Program-made: the position numbers and the translations under genes | In this document: one piece after another, positions 1 to 7,307 of the stretch | Numbering within the stretch: the first letter of the stretch is position 1 | Layout: each line of letters opens with the position of its first letter | NCBI GenBank assembly: GCA_929200455.1 | Contig: CAKMZR010000025.1 | Location: 1 to 14,354, forward strand | Length of the DNA stretch: 14,354 nucleotides | Source of the DNA: an uncultured Alphaproteobacteria bacterium | GTDB taxonomy: Bacteria; Pseudomonadota; Alphaproteobacteria; CAKMZR01 | Direction of reading: 5' to 3' | Notes under the pieces: model-generated | Told to the model about the DNA's origin: nothing | What the model saw: the letters and a program-made list of their open reading frames with translations, nothing else | The model's database searches: none

Positions 1-2048
1 GGCGGGTTGTGTGGTTGGCGTCATGTTTGCGTGATCGTTTGGTGGAGGTTTTGGGCTTTGAGTCTTATGAGGTTTTGGAGGAGGTGAAGGGCAGTGTTTT
101 TGAGGGGAGTGTTTGTGGACATCCTTTGCGTGGTCGTGGCTATGATCGTCGGATAAGGTTATTGCCGGGAGATTTTGTGACGGGAGATCAGGGAACGGGA
201 TTTGTGCATATGTCATTGGATCATGGTATGGATGATTTTGTTCTTGGGAAGGCGTATGACCTTGAGCCATTGGAGTTGGTGGGTCTTGACGGAAAGTTTA
301 AGGAGTGGGTACCTTTATTTGGGGGTTGTGCGGTATGGACGCGTGAGGGTAAGGAGGGGGATGCGAACAAGAGGGTTATGGAGATTTTGGAGGAGGAGGG
401 TGTTTTGTATGGTCGGGGTAAGTTGCGTCATCAATATCCTCATTCGTGGCGTTCGAAGGCTCCGTTGATGACGTTGGTGACGCCGCAGTGGTTTGTGAGT
501 ATGGATCGGGATGGCCTGCGTTCTCGGGCATTGGAGGCATTGGAGTCGACAAATTTTTACCCGAAGGAGGGACGTCGTCGTTTGTCTTTGATGATAGAGG
601 AGCGTCCTGACTGGTGTTTGTCGCGTCAGAGGAGCTGGGGTGTTCCCTTGCCGTTATTTGTGCACAAGAAGACGGGGGAGGTCTTGAGGGATGAGGACGT
701 GATGGATCGTGTGGTGTCGTTATTTATGAGGGAGGGAGCGGATGCGTGGTTTTCGCATGACAAGGGAGATTTTTTGGGGGATGGTTATGATTCTGGTGAT
801 TATGAGCAGGTGATGGACGTGGTGGATGTGTGGTTTGATTCTGGAACGACGCACCGTTTTGTGTTGGATTCGCGAGATGATTTGTCTTTTCCGGCGGATA
901 TGTATCTTGAGGGAACGGATCAGCATCGAGGTTGGTTTCATTCTTCGTTGTTGGTGTCGTGTGCGACACGAGGCGTTGCGCCGTACAAGAGTATTTTGAC
1001 ACATGGATTTGTGGTAGACGGCAAGGGTCGGAAGATGTCGAAATCTGAGGGCAACACCTTGGATCCTTTGGATGTGGTGAAGAAGCTTGGAGCGGAGATT
1101 TTGCGTTTGTGGGTTGTGGAGTGTCGTTATTATCATGATACGAAGGCGGACATGGAGTTGATGAAGCGGACGGTGGATGTCTACCGTCGATTTCGGAACA
1201 CTCTTCGCTGGATGCTTGGGAATCTTGCACACGAAGAGGAAGGGGTTGAAGTGGAGAGTGGGGATATGTCGAGTTTGGATCGTTATATGTTGCACCGCGT
1301 AGCGGTTGTGGGCGAGGAGGTGCGTCGAAGCTGCGAGGCTCATGAGTATCAGCGTCTTTATAGGTTGTTGCATACATTTTGTGCCTTGGATTTGTCTGCA
1401 TTGTATTTTGATGTGAGCAAGGATACGCTTTACTGTGACGCGGTTGATGCGAAGCGTCGTCGTGCGTCGATGAAGGTTTTGCGTATTATTTTTGATTATT
1501 TGGTGAGATGGTTAGCCCCTGTATTGAGTTTTACGGCGGAGGAAGCGTATCTTTGCGACAAGGGTCTTGACGCGGAGTGTCTAGAGGGTGAGTCTGTGCA
1601 CATGGAAGATTTTCTGGAGGTTTCTGAGGCTTGGAAGGACGAGTCATTGGAAGCGAGGATGTGTCAGGTATTGCGTATTCGCCAGGTGGTTTTGGGAGCA
1701 TTGGAAGTTGCACGTGTGGAGGGATTGATAGGTTCCAGTTTGGAGGCACATGCGATGGTTTATGTGGATGAGGGGGTGAATGAATCTGACTTGGTGGAGG
1801 ATATGGAGCGTATATGTCTTACGTCGGGGTTGAGTTTTTTTGCATTGAAGGAAGCGCCTGAGGATTCATTTTTTCTTGGAGAGGAGAAGGGTGTCCGCGT
1901 ATCGATAGTGTTGGCGGAAGGCAAGAAGTGCGAGCGTTGTTGGATGGTGTTGCCTGAGGTGGGAAGTTTTACACGGAGTGATGTGTGTGGCAGGTGTGAT
2001 GGCGTTTTGGAAGGTTTGGGCTGGTCTTGTGAAGAGGAGGGTGAATGA
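1..2048 (+). CDS. ileS: Isoleucine--tRNA ligase, C-terminal part (5' end outside window)
   Basis: Charges tRNA-Ile with isoleucine in the cytoplasm. The frame is open from the first bases, so the gene begins upstream and the HIGH signature is not in the window. Visible in order: part of the CP1 editing domain with the HGMDDF segment near 220-240, whose aspartate is in the position of the editing-site Asp; the segment FDSGTTHRFVL and EGTDQHRGWFHSSLL of the catalytic core; the KMSKS ATP-binding loop at 1032-1046; the anticodon-binding helical domain; and a C-terminal zinc finger with two CxxC pairs (KCERCW and CGRC, about 1924-2010), as in the E. coli-type enzyme. The run before HGMDDF reads VHMSLD where relatives usually have VHxAPG, which is odd. 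The coding strand is strongly G/T-rich. It overlaps lspA by ATGA, so the two are probably translationally coupled. Identification is very secure. Confidence 0.97.
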   Translation, partial: RVVWLASCLRDRLVEVLGFESYEVLEEVKGSVFEGSVCGHPLRGRGYDRRIRLLPGDFVTGDQGTGFVHMSLDHGMDDFVLGKAYDLEPLELVGLDGKFKEWVPLFGGCAVWTREGKEGDANKRVMEILEEEGVLYGRGKLRHQYPHSWRSKAPLMTLVTPQWFVSMDRDGLRSRALEALESTNFYPKEGRRRLSLMIEERPDWCLSRQRSWGVPLPLFVHKKTGEVLRDEDVMDRVVSLFMREGADAWFSHDKGDFLGDGYDSGDYEQVMDVVDVWFDSGTTHRFVLDSRDDLSFPADMYLEGTDQHRGWFHSSLLVSCATRGVAPYKSILTHGFVVDGKGRKMSKSEGNTLDPLDVVKKLGAEILRLWVVECRYYHDTKADMELMKRTVDVYRRFRNTLRWMLGNLAHEEEGVEVESGDMSSLDRYMLHRVAVVGEEVRRSCEAHEYQRLYRLLHTFCALDLSALYFDVSKDTLYCDAVDAKRRRASMKVLRIIFDYLVRWLAPVLSFTAEEAYLCDKGLDAECLEGESVHMEDFLEVSEAWKDESLEARMCQVLRIRQVVLGALEVARVEGLIGSSLEAHAMVYVDEGVNESDLVEDMERICLTSGLSFFALKEAPEDSFFLGEEKGVRVSIVLAEGKKCERCWMVLPEVGSFTRSDVCGRCDGVLEGLGWSCEEEGE

Positions 2049-2542
2049 TGGGTAATGGTATTCGCGTGGGTGTGGGTCTTTTTGCGGTGTTGGTTGTTTT
2101 GATCTTGGATCAGGTGACGAAGCTTATGGTGTTGCGGTATGTGGAAGAGGGAGAGACGGTGGATGTTCTTCCTTTTTTCAATATTCTTCGTGTGTGGAAT
2201 GAGGGGATAAGTTTTGGACTTTTTTCGGATATGGATGCGGTTACGGTTCGTTGGATTATCGTGGGGGGAGCCTTATTGATTACGGTATTTTTGTTGTATT
2301 GGTTGATGGTGTCGCGTCGTTTATTTTTGAGTGTGGGTCTTGGTATGATGATAGGAGGAGCGGTGGGTAATATCGTGGACAGGTTGGCATGGGGAGCGGT
2401 GATTGATTTTATCCATGTATTTTGGGGGAGTTGGAGTTGGTATATTTTCAACGTGGCGGATATAGGTGTGACGGTTGGCGTGGCGTTTATGGTTTTGGAT
2501 GGTTTTTTTGACAAGGGTGAAGAGGAGGCGAGGGAAGGATGA
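2045..2542 (+). CDS. lspA: Lipoprotein signal peptidase (signal peptidase II)
   Basis: Inner-membrane aspartic protease that removes the signal peptide of prolipoproteins after diacylglyceryl modification. At 165 residues it has the usual family length, with four hydrophobic segments (about 8-25, 70-90, 95-111 and 136-153). Conserved boxes are visible: DQVTK near 22-26, NEGISFG near 52-58, GNIVDR at 109-113, VIDF around D121 and FNVAD ending at D139. D121 and D139 are spaced like the catalytic pair of characterised family members. The ATG at 2045 overlaps the ileS stop; a second ATG follows at 2048. The stop overlaps the next gene, itself a lipoprotein and so a likely substrate. The ileS-lspA order is common in proteobacteria. 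Confidence 0.96.
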   Translation: MMGNGIRVGVGLFAVLVVLILDQVTKLMVLRYVEEGETVDVLPFFNILRVWNEGISFGLFSDMDAVTVRWIIVGGALLITVFLLYWLMVSRRLFLSVGLGMMIGGAVGNIVDRLAWGAVIDFIHVFWGSWSWYIFNVADIGVTVGVAFMVLDGFFDKGEEEAREG

Positions 2543-2961
2543 AGAGTATATACGTATCGGTATTGATATTTTTGATGATGTTTACTCTTTGGGGGTGTGG
2601 AGGAGATTTGGGGGAAGAGTTTAGTTTTAATCGGGATATTCCGGATGAGTTTTCGGTGGCGCGTCGTCGTCCTTTGACGGTTCCGCCTGATTTGTATTTG
2701 CGTCCTCCCCGAGGTGAGACTCGGAGTGAGGATTTGGAGACTCGTGGTGTGATTGATGTGATATCGGGTTTTTCTGTAGACAAGCGAGAGGCGAGTCTTG
2801 ATGTGAGCGAGGGTTTGTCGTCATTTCTTCGCAAGCTGGGAGTTTTTGACGAGGTTCCACAAGATATTCGTACTCTTATAGAGGAAGATCGCAAGGACAG
2901 GTTGCACGAGGTGGAAGAGTCTGTGTTGGAGGAGATGGTGGGCGAAGAGGTCGCGAACTGA
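2539..2961 (+). CDS. Small outer-membrane lipoprotein, DUF3035/BamF-like
   Basis: A 140-residue predicted lipoprotein. The N-terminus has a short charged start, a hydrophobic stretch (about 4-17) and a lipobox LWGC with the lipidated cysteine at residue 20. The region RDIPDEFSVARRRPLTVPPD and LYLRPPR (about 33-57) matches the core pattern I recall for the alphaproteobacterial DUF3035 family, which has been linked to the beta-barrel assembly machinery as BamF. The remainder is acidic and low in recognisable motifs. The gene begins at the ATGA overlap with lspA and is presumably co-transcribed. Its stop codon lies only two bases from the convergent dnaA stop. The family assignment rests on motif memory and synteny; the lipoprotein nature is seen directly. 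Confidence 0.85.
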   Translation: MKSIYVSVLIFLMMFTLWGCGGDLGEEFSFNRDIPDEFSVARRRPLTVPPDLYLRPPRGETRSEDLETRGVIDVISGFSVDKREASLDVSEGLSSFLRKLGVFDEVPQDIRTLIEEDRKDRLHEVEESVLEEMVGEEVAN

Positions 2962-2963
2962 CG

Positions 2964-4352
2964 TTATGTTGGGTTTTGAAGTTGCTGGCGAATGGTTTCG
3001 ACGGCGACTTGGACGGAGTCGTTATTATTTTTTATTTCTTTTGAGATTCTGTGGATGGCGTGTTGGACGGTGGAGTGGTCACGGTTTCCGAAGGAGTGTC
3101 CTATATCTGTGAGAGAGGATCGTGTGGTTTCTTTTGCGAGGTACATGGCGATATGTCGGGGTATGACGATGTGTCTTTGTCTTGAGGAGGAAGAGAGGTC
3201 TTGAGTTTTGAGCTGGAAGTGTTCTGCGACGGTTTTTTGGATGTCGTGAATGGAGATGGGTGTATTTCTGGTTCTGAGTAGGTCTTGGAGTACTTTTTTG
3301 AGTGTGGGTATGGGTATATTTTGGGAGGGATTGAGTTTTGTGTATGCGATGAGGTGGTTGACGGCACCTTCCATTTCTCTGACGTTGGTATCGATTTCTT
3401 TTGCGAGGTATTGGAGGATGTCGTCTGAGAGGGGTGTTTTTTGTTGTTTCATTTTGGCTCTTAGAATGGCGAGTCGTTCTTTTGCGTCATAGGGGCGGAG
3501 TTGTGCGACGAGTCCTGAAGCGAGTCGAGAACGCATACGTTCGTCTGTATTTTCAAGGAAGAGGGGAGGTTTTATGGAAGAGACGACGACTCGACACTGG
3601 TTGCTAATGATTTCGTTGAAGGTGTGGAAGAATTCTTCTTGGGCCCCGGGTTTATTGCAAAGGAAGTGAATATCGTCGATGAGGAGGATATCGAGGGATC
3701 GGAAGTAATTTTTGAAGGGGAGGACATCTTTGTGTCGAATGGCTTCGACGAAGAGGTTCATGAATCGTTCTGCGGAAAGGAGGGCGGCGGATCTTGAGGG
3801 ATGATTTTTTTTGAGGGAGGATGTGATGGCGTGCATGAGATGCGTTTTTCCCAAGCCGACATTTCCGTAGATGAAGAGGGGATTGGGAGCGGAATCGTTC
3901 CAAACTGAGATATCGTGAGCGGCTTCGCAAGCCATAGCGTTGGAAGTCCCGACGACGAAATTGCTGAAGGAGAGGTGGGGGTTTGTTTTTGTTTGGAAGT
4001 GTTCTGGAGTGGAAGGTTTTTGGTATGAGTTTTGGGAGGCGTGTGGCGTTGAAGCGTTTGACACGACGGGATTGGTGAAGGTGATGTCCTCGATGTGGGG
4101 GAGTTCTTTTTGCCAAAGGGAGAGGATGTGAGGGCTATAGTGTTTTTCGATGAAGGTTAGGTCTGATCCTGGAGCGTGTTGTATGAGGACGGTATTGTCT
4201 TTGATCTGGATGAATTCGAGTCCTGCGAGGGATCGCATGAAGATGTCGGGTCCGTATTCGTAGCGCATTTGGGAGACGATATTTTTCCAAATATTTCTCT
4301 CTTCTTCGGAGCGGGGATCCTCGGATGTTCTTGCAAGATTGCTGCTCTCCAT
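2964..4352 (-). CDS. dnaA: Chromosomal replication initiator protein DnaA
   Basis: AAA+ ATPase that binds DnaA boxes and opens the replication origin. From the chosen start it has 462 residues. Domain I is about 15-85 (starts EERNIWKNIV), followed by a variable linker 95-125 rich in S, T, P and N. Domain III starts at FVVGTSNAMA (132-141), with Walker A GNVGLGKT (163-170) and Walker B LLIDD (223-227). Domain IV carries the DNA-binding signature RDHSTVQHA (424-432). The frame stays open upstream to 4559, but the ATG at 4352 is preceded by AAGGA eight bases away, and the protein from there aligns with normal domain I; the extra 69 residues look non-coding. Coding sequence is A/C-rich because it lies opposite the G/T-rich strand. 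It converges on the DUF3035 gene with no room for a terminator. Confidence 0.97.
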   Translation of the reverse strand: MESSNLARTSEDPRSEEERNIWKNIVSQMRYEYGPDIFMRSLAGLEFIQIKDNTVLIQHAPGSDLTFIEKHYSPHILSLWQKELPHIEDITFTNPVVSNASTPHASQNSYQKPSTPEHFQTKTNPHLSFSNFVVGTSNAMACEAAHDISVWNDSAPNPLFIYGNVGLGKTHLMHAITSSLKKNHPSRSAALLSAERFMNLFVEAIRHKDVLPFKNYFRSLDILLIDDIHFLCNKPGAQEEFFHTFNEIISNQCRVVVSSIKPPLFLENTDERMRSRLASGLVAQLRPYDAKERLAILRAKMKQQKTPLSDDILQYLAKEIDTNVREMEGAVNHLIAYTKLNPSQNIPIPTLKKVLQDLLRTRNTPISIHDIQKTVAEHFQLKTQDLSSSSRQRHIVIPRHIAMYLAKETTRSSLTDIGHSFGNRDHSTVQHAIHRISKEIKNNNDSVQVAVETIRQQLQNPT

Positions 4353-4825
4353 TTGTTTTTTCCTTGTACGCATACCACTGAAGCCAGAGGTACAAACATT
4401 TCCTCTACGATATTTTGATGAGATTATGGGGACGTGTACATCCCTATTCTCCCTTTTGTGCATAAGGAAGCCAGTCCGATAGCCAGATTTTTCCAAGTTG
4501 AGGAAGGAAGGTATGTTCTCCGTTACCCTAGTTTCTCTTCTTGGAGAGAGGTTACTCATAGTTTATGAGAGTCCGCACACATTTTGTTGGCATTTTTTCC
4601 GGTTTGTACTGACGTTGCCTACGGGGGTTATAGTAAGGGAAGAAGGAGGAAAAAGTGAAGGTGAAAATTTTCGTAAAGAGCAAAAAAAAATCTTGACGAA
4701 AAATGTGGAAAACGGAGGTTTTGGGAAGGGAATTAATTTTTGTTATTTGATCGTAAGTTATCTAAGGGCGTAGAGGAGGTGAGAAAGTTTTGCTCAAAGT
4801 TATCCCCAAAGAGTTTTTTTTGATT
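4353..4825. other. dnaA-yggS intergenic region with possible DnaA boxes
   Basis: About 470 bp with no convincing gene. Two sites differ by one base from the DnaA box consensus TTATCCACA: TTATCCCCA at 4800-4808 on the + strand, and TGTGGAAAA at 4704-4712, which is a box on the minus strand. Between them is an AT-rich stretch (about 4675-4760) with an A-tract at 4682-4690. A perfect 6-bp inverted repeat (CTCATA/TATGAG, 3-bp loop) lies at 4555-4569. It could hold the dnaA promoter with autoregulation, or part of a replication origin, although many alphaproteobacterial origins lie away from dnaA. Two near-boxes are weak evidence on their own. Confidence 0.35.
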
Positions 4826-5497
4826 TTATGCTCTTGCACCGAAGATGGCGGATCCGACTCTGACGAGGGTGGCACCGGATGCGATGGCACTATTGAAATC
4901 GGAGCTCATTCCGAAGCTGAGTATGGGGAGTTGGAATTGAGCGGCGATGCGTGTACAGAGGAGGAAGTGTTCTTCTGGTTGGTCGTGGAGGGGAGGTATA
5001 CACATGACTCCTTGAATATTGAGTTTATTTTGCAGGGCGAGTTCGAGGAGTTCTGGGAATTCTTTTGGATTGACGCCGGCTTTTTGTGGTTCTTGTCCTG
5101 TATTGATCTGTATGAGGATGGGTATATTTTTTTTGAGTTGACGTTGAGCTTTTGCGAGGGCGTGTACGAGGGAGGGTCTATCGAGGGTGTGGATGAAGTC
5201 GAAGAGTTCGAGGGCTTGTTTGGCTTTATTGGACTGCAGGGGTCCGATGAGGTGTAGGGAAGTGTCGGGGAATTGCTTTTTGAGGGGTATCCATTTTTTT
5301 TGGGCTTCTTGGACCCGATTTTCGCCGAAAGAGGTATGTCCATGTTGGAGTAGGGGAATGATGAGTTCTGGCTGTATATTTTTTGTGACGGCGACGAGAT
5401 TGACGTGCTTTGGATTTCTGTGTGCTTTTGAGCAAGAATTTTCGATGGAGTTGATGATGTATGAAAAGTTTTTGATTGTGGTGTTTTGAGTATTCAT
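4826..5497 (-). CDS. yggS: YggS/PROSC family pyridoxal-phosphate homeostasis protein
   Basis: Single-domain PLP-binding protein with an alanine-racemase-like TIM barrel and no known catalytic reaction; family members buffer PLP and affect amino-acid and keto-acid balance. At 223 residues it has the usual length. LVAVTKN places the PLP lysine at residue 39. Other family blocks are SFGENRVQEA (56-65), HLIGPLQSNKAKQAL (82-96), INTGQEPQKAG in the middle, and the C-terminal block FGMSSDFNSAI followed by VRVGSAIFG. The start ATG at 5497 has no clear ribosome binding site. A/C-rich coding strand like dnaA, consistent with resident core DNA. It stands alone between the dnaA upstream region and the divergent tRNA-Ser. 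Confidence 0.95.
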   Translation of the reverse strand: MNTQNTTIKNFSYIINSIENSCSKAHRNPKHVNLVAVTKNIQPELIIPLLQHGHTSFGENRVQEAQKKWIPLKKQFPDTSLHLIGPLQSNKAKQALELFDFIHTLDRPSLVHALAKAQRQLKKNIPILIQINTGQEPQKAGVNPKEFPELLELALQNKLNIQGVMCIPPLHDQPEEHFLLCTRIAAQFQLPILSFGMSSDFNSAIASGATLVRVGSAIFGARA

Positions 5498-5526
5498 GAT
5501 GTATGAAGATTAGGGTTAGATTTGGA

Positions 5527-5555
5527 TTGCGATAGTGTGCAGTATTTTTTATACT
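5527..5555 (+). promoter_or_regulatory. Likely sigma70 promoter of tRNA-Ser
   Basis: TTGCGA (5527-5532) and TATACT (5550-5555) are separated by exactly 17 bases and match the -35 and -10 consensus at 4 and 5 of 6 positions. Transcription would start near 5562, about 45 bases before the tRNA. The -10 element sits inside a perfect inverted repeat CAGTAT-TTTTT-ATACTG (5540-5556), which might bind a regulator or form a hairpin. Confidence 0.5.
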
Positions 5556-5606
5556 GTTTCAAGATTTCTGCCCATGAGTAATTTTTTCTTGAGTGTGAAA
5601 TTTTAT

Positions 5607-5694
5607 GGAGAGGTGGCCGAGTGGCTGAAGGCGCACGCTTGGAAAGCGTGTAGGCAGCAATGTCTCACGGGTTCGAATCCCGTTCTCTCCGCCA
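5607..5694 (+). tRNA. tRNA-Ser, anticodon GGA, CCA encoded
   Basis: Cloverleaf folded by hand. The acceptor GGAGAGG pairs with TCTCTCC (one G-T), the anticodon stem is CACGC/GCGTG around loop TTGGAAA with anticodon GGA at 5641-5643, and the T arm is ACGGG-TTCGAAT-CCCGT. The long variable region of about 15 bases is typical of class II serine tRNAs. Discriminator G is followed by genomic CCA. It reads UCC and UCU codons. The accessory DNA block begins right after its 3' end, a common place for genomic islands to insert, but no repeated copy of its 3' end was found further along. Confidence 0.96.
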
Positions 5695-5699
5695 TTAAC

Positions 5700-5734
5700 T
5701 ACGAACGAATTTTCGTATGCTAGAAATGGCATAC
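5700..5734. repeat. Two tandem inverted repeats just after tRNA-Ser
   Basis: TACGAA (5700-5705) and TTCGTA (5712-5717) form a 6-bp stem with a 6-base loop. GTATGC (5715-5720) and GCATAC (5729-5734) form a second 6-bp stem with an 8-base loop, sharing three bases with the first. No T-run follows, so neither is a classic terminator. They could be processing or termination signals, or recombination-site arms at the island border. Confidence 0.4.
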
Positions 5735-5845
5735 CCCCTTAACATGAGGTATTGGATCATCGGACTGCCAGAAAGCTTTTTTAAGTTTCCTGCTCAGTTC
5801 CTTCTTTTGTGTTTTGACATTATCGGCAGCAGCCGAACTCCTCAT
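5720..5845 (-). CDS. Small ORF (41 residues) overlapping the transporter gene end
   Basis: A reading frame with an ATG at 5845 that overlaps the GntP-type transporter stop as ATGA, which suggests translational coupling. The product begins MRSSAAADNVKTQKKELSRK, is lysine-rich and probably helical in its first half, and ends with VKGVCHF. There is no signal peptide or membrane segment and I recognise no family. The stop is only 25 bases from the tRNA-Ser 3' end, so it may be the N-terminal stub of a longer gene cut off where the accessory block joins the chromosome. It is otherwise a genuine small partner of the transporter, or chance: 41 open codons are not improbable, and the exact ATGA overlap is the main argument for it. 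Confidence 0.45.
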   Translation of the reverse strand: MRSSAAADNVKTQKKELSRKLKKAFWQSDDPIPHVKGVCHF

Positions 5846-7023
5846 GACATGAAGAAGGTGTGAATCCCGAACAACAAAGCCAAACCGATAAAGGCTTGCA
5901 GCACAGAACCCACACCTAAAATCATCATAGCTCTTAGTTCGGACTCTTCAGCCAATGCGCTTCGACGGATCAGCCAGTAGAAACTGTCATTGGGTAGAAT
6001 CGCGACAAAAGATCCGAGGCAAACCGCAAGGACTGCAAGGATCGGAGACAGGTTAGATGCCGCGACGATCGGCACAGCGACTGGCCCTGCTGCTGCGAAG
6101 GTCGACATACTAGACCCTTGCAAGAGCTTGAACACAGCCGTCATGGCAAATAGTGAACCCAGAGCCAATATTCCACTTTGCGGTCCAAAAATATCTTCTA
6201 TTGGGATGACAACAGTGACAAAGGCACTGAAAGCACTGGCTGCGCCTATAATGAGCAGAAGCGAACCGGTCCACCTTACACCACTATCAACACATGCGCG
6301 TCTTTGGTGATGCGGCACCATCAACAGAGCAATCGCAGCCGATACGAGCAACGCTCCCTTTGGGTTTGTGAAAAAATCAGCTAAAGAATTGCGGGATAAG
6401 TCAAAGCCAGCGCCCACCGCCAGCAGAATGACAAGCAGCACAAAGGGGGATAATGTCGCAAGAACATTACTGGACGCCAAAGGAGCACTATCAAGGGCAT
6501 TAGAAACGAAGTTTGTCTCAATAATCCTCGCATATACAAGGCTAACAATCCAAACGGGTACGAAAACACCTAAGCTATACAACCAGATGACAGAATCGGT
6601 GACGCCAAGAGACGTCGCAATAATGAGAGGTCCAGCGGGAAAGAGTAATTTAAATCCGGCATAAGTGCCAACCGCCAATGAGATCTGATGTTTCCGAACC
6701 ATTGGAGCAAGGGCAGCATAAGCCGTGTCAGGGCAAATCATTCCGGCACTAACAACTGGAGCCAAACTAACCGACACGGCTTCAGGGATGATGATTTGCT
6801 GCTTCCTAATCGCAGCTGCAAGAATAAAAGACGGAAGCAAGATGAGAGCAAATTCTCCCGCAGCGTATCCCCAGCCAGAATTAAAGGTCGAAATGATTTG
6901 TTTCGCGTCAAAGCCCGCAAAAATGCCAATAAACAAAGTTATCAGAATCATCCAGATCAAAATCGGTAAATCTGGAAAGAAACAAATAGCAGCTTTTTTT
7001 ACAACAATTTTTGAATTTTCCAT
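5842..7023 (-). CDS. GntP-family proton symporter (gluconate/D-serine type permease)
   Basis: Integral inner-membrane protein of about 393 residues with roughly ten or more hydrophobic segments. The C-terminal part carries blocks I recall from GntP permeases: QGSSMSTFAAAGPVAVPIV, a glycine-serine and NDSFYWLI segment, then a final helix GSVLQAFIGLALLFGI. PAGPLIIATSLG in the middle resembles the family's first signature. It is shorter than the usual 440-450 residues, mainly near the N-terminus. The family moves gluconate, idonate, D-serine and related acids; the substrate here cannot be told, though the nearby threonine genes make a hydroxy amino acid conceivable. I chose the ATG at 7023 because AGG lies just upstream; an in-frame ATG at 7038 is possible. 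No G/T strand bias, unlike core genes. It overlaps the small ORF downstream. Confidence 0.8.
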   Translation of the reverse strand: MENSKIVVKKAAICFFPDLPILIWMILITLFIGIFAGFDAKQIISTFNSGWGYAAGEFALILLPSFILAAAIRKQQIIIPEAVSVSLAPVVSAGMICPDTAYAALAPMVRKHQISLAVGTYAGFKLLFPAGPLIIATSLGVTDSVIWLYSLGVFVPVWIVSLVYARIIETNFVSNALDSAPLASSNVLATLSPFVLLVILLAVGAGFDLSRNSLADFFTNPKGALLVSAAIALLMVPHHQRRACVDSGVRWTGSLLLIIGAASAFSAFVTVVIPIEDIFGPQSGILALGSLFAMTAVFKLLQGSSMSTFAAAGPVAVPIVAASNLSPILAVLAVCLGSFVAILPNDSFYWLIRRSALAEESELRAMMILGVGSVLQAFIGLALLFGIHTFFMS

Positions 7024-7050
7024 TCTACCTAAACCCATCCATAGTCATTC

Positions 7051-7089
7051 AATAACAGTTATTGATATCATATCCCCTCGATTTGGCAA
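7051..7089 (-). promoter_or_regulatory. Possible promoter and operator of the transporter gene
   Basis: Reading the minus strand, TTGCCA (7089-7084) and TATCAA (7067-7062) are 16 bases apart and resemble -35 and -10 elements. A perfect 6-bp inverted repeat AATAAC-A-GTTATT (7051-7063) overlaps the -10 and the expected start of transcription, where a repressor would act. Weak without expression data. Confidence 0.33.
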
Positions 7090-7191
7090 GATTTTTTCAT
7101 CTTATGGTTGATTGGCAATGATTGGCTTTCTTGACACTCAGATACCGTAGCTTATGCCAATCGTGGGAGGGGCAAACTGGTATGAGCGTCA

Positions 7192-7242
7192 GTGTTGCAA
7201 CATAAAACTTGCTTTTCGTTGTTTTCAGGGTGCTTATTTGTT
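7192..7242 (+). repeat. Direct repeat, copy 1 (51-bp core only)
   Basis: Begins GTGTTGCAACATAAAACTTG and ends TTATTTGTT. It matches copy 2 (8740-8790) at 49 of 51 bases by direct comparison, in the same orientation. It lacks the tail that follows in copies 2 and 3: the match stops at TTATTTGTT, where the other copies continue with GC. It lies between the transporter upstream region and the 3' end of the oxidoreductase gene. The rest of 7024-7307 holds no gene I can support. Confidence 0.93.
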
Positions 7243-7307
7243 AAGCCTGCAAGATATGCAAAGCCCATTCCCCGACCTATAGCATGAGCATCTGAAGCCT
7301 TTCGGGT

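Noticed and set aside
724..1401. Long minus-strand reading frames of over 200 codons within ileS
   Set aside because: Products are rich in H, P, T and R with no domain pattern; they arise because the complement of a G/T-rich gene has few stop codons. The same holds for frames opposite lspA and within dnaA.
4353..4559. N-terminal extension of DnaA to an ATG at 4559
   Set aside because: The extra 69 residues do not look like DnaA domain I, while the ATG at 4352 has a well-placed AAGGA and a normal N-terminus.
4498..4773. 91-codon + strand frame in the dnaA upstream region
   Set aside because: No family resemblance and it covers a probable regulatory region.
5535..5723. 62-codon + strand frame across tRNA-Ser
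   Set aside because: It is a translation of the tRNA and its leader.
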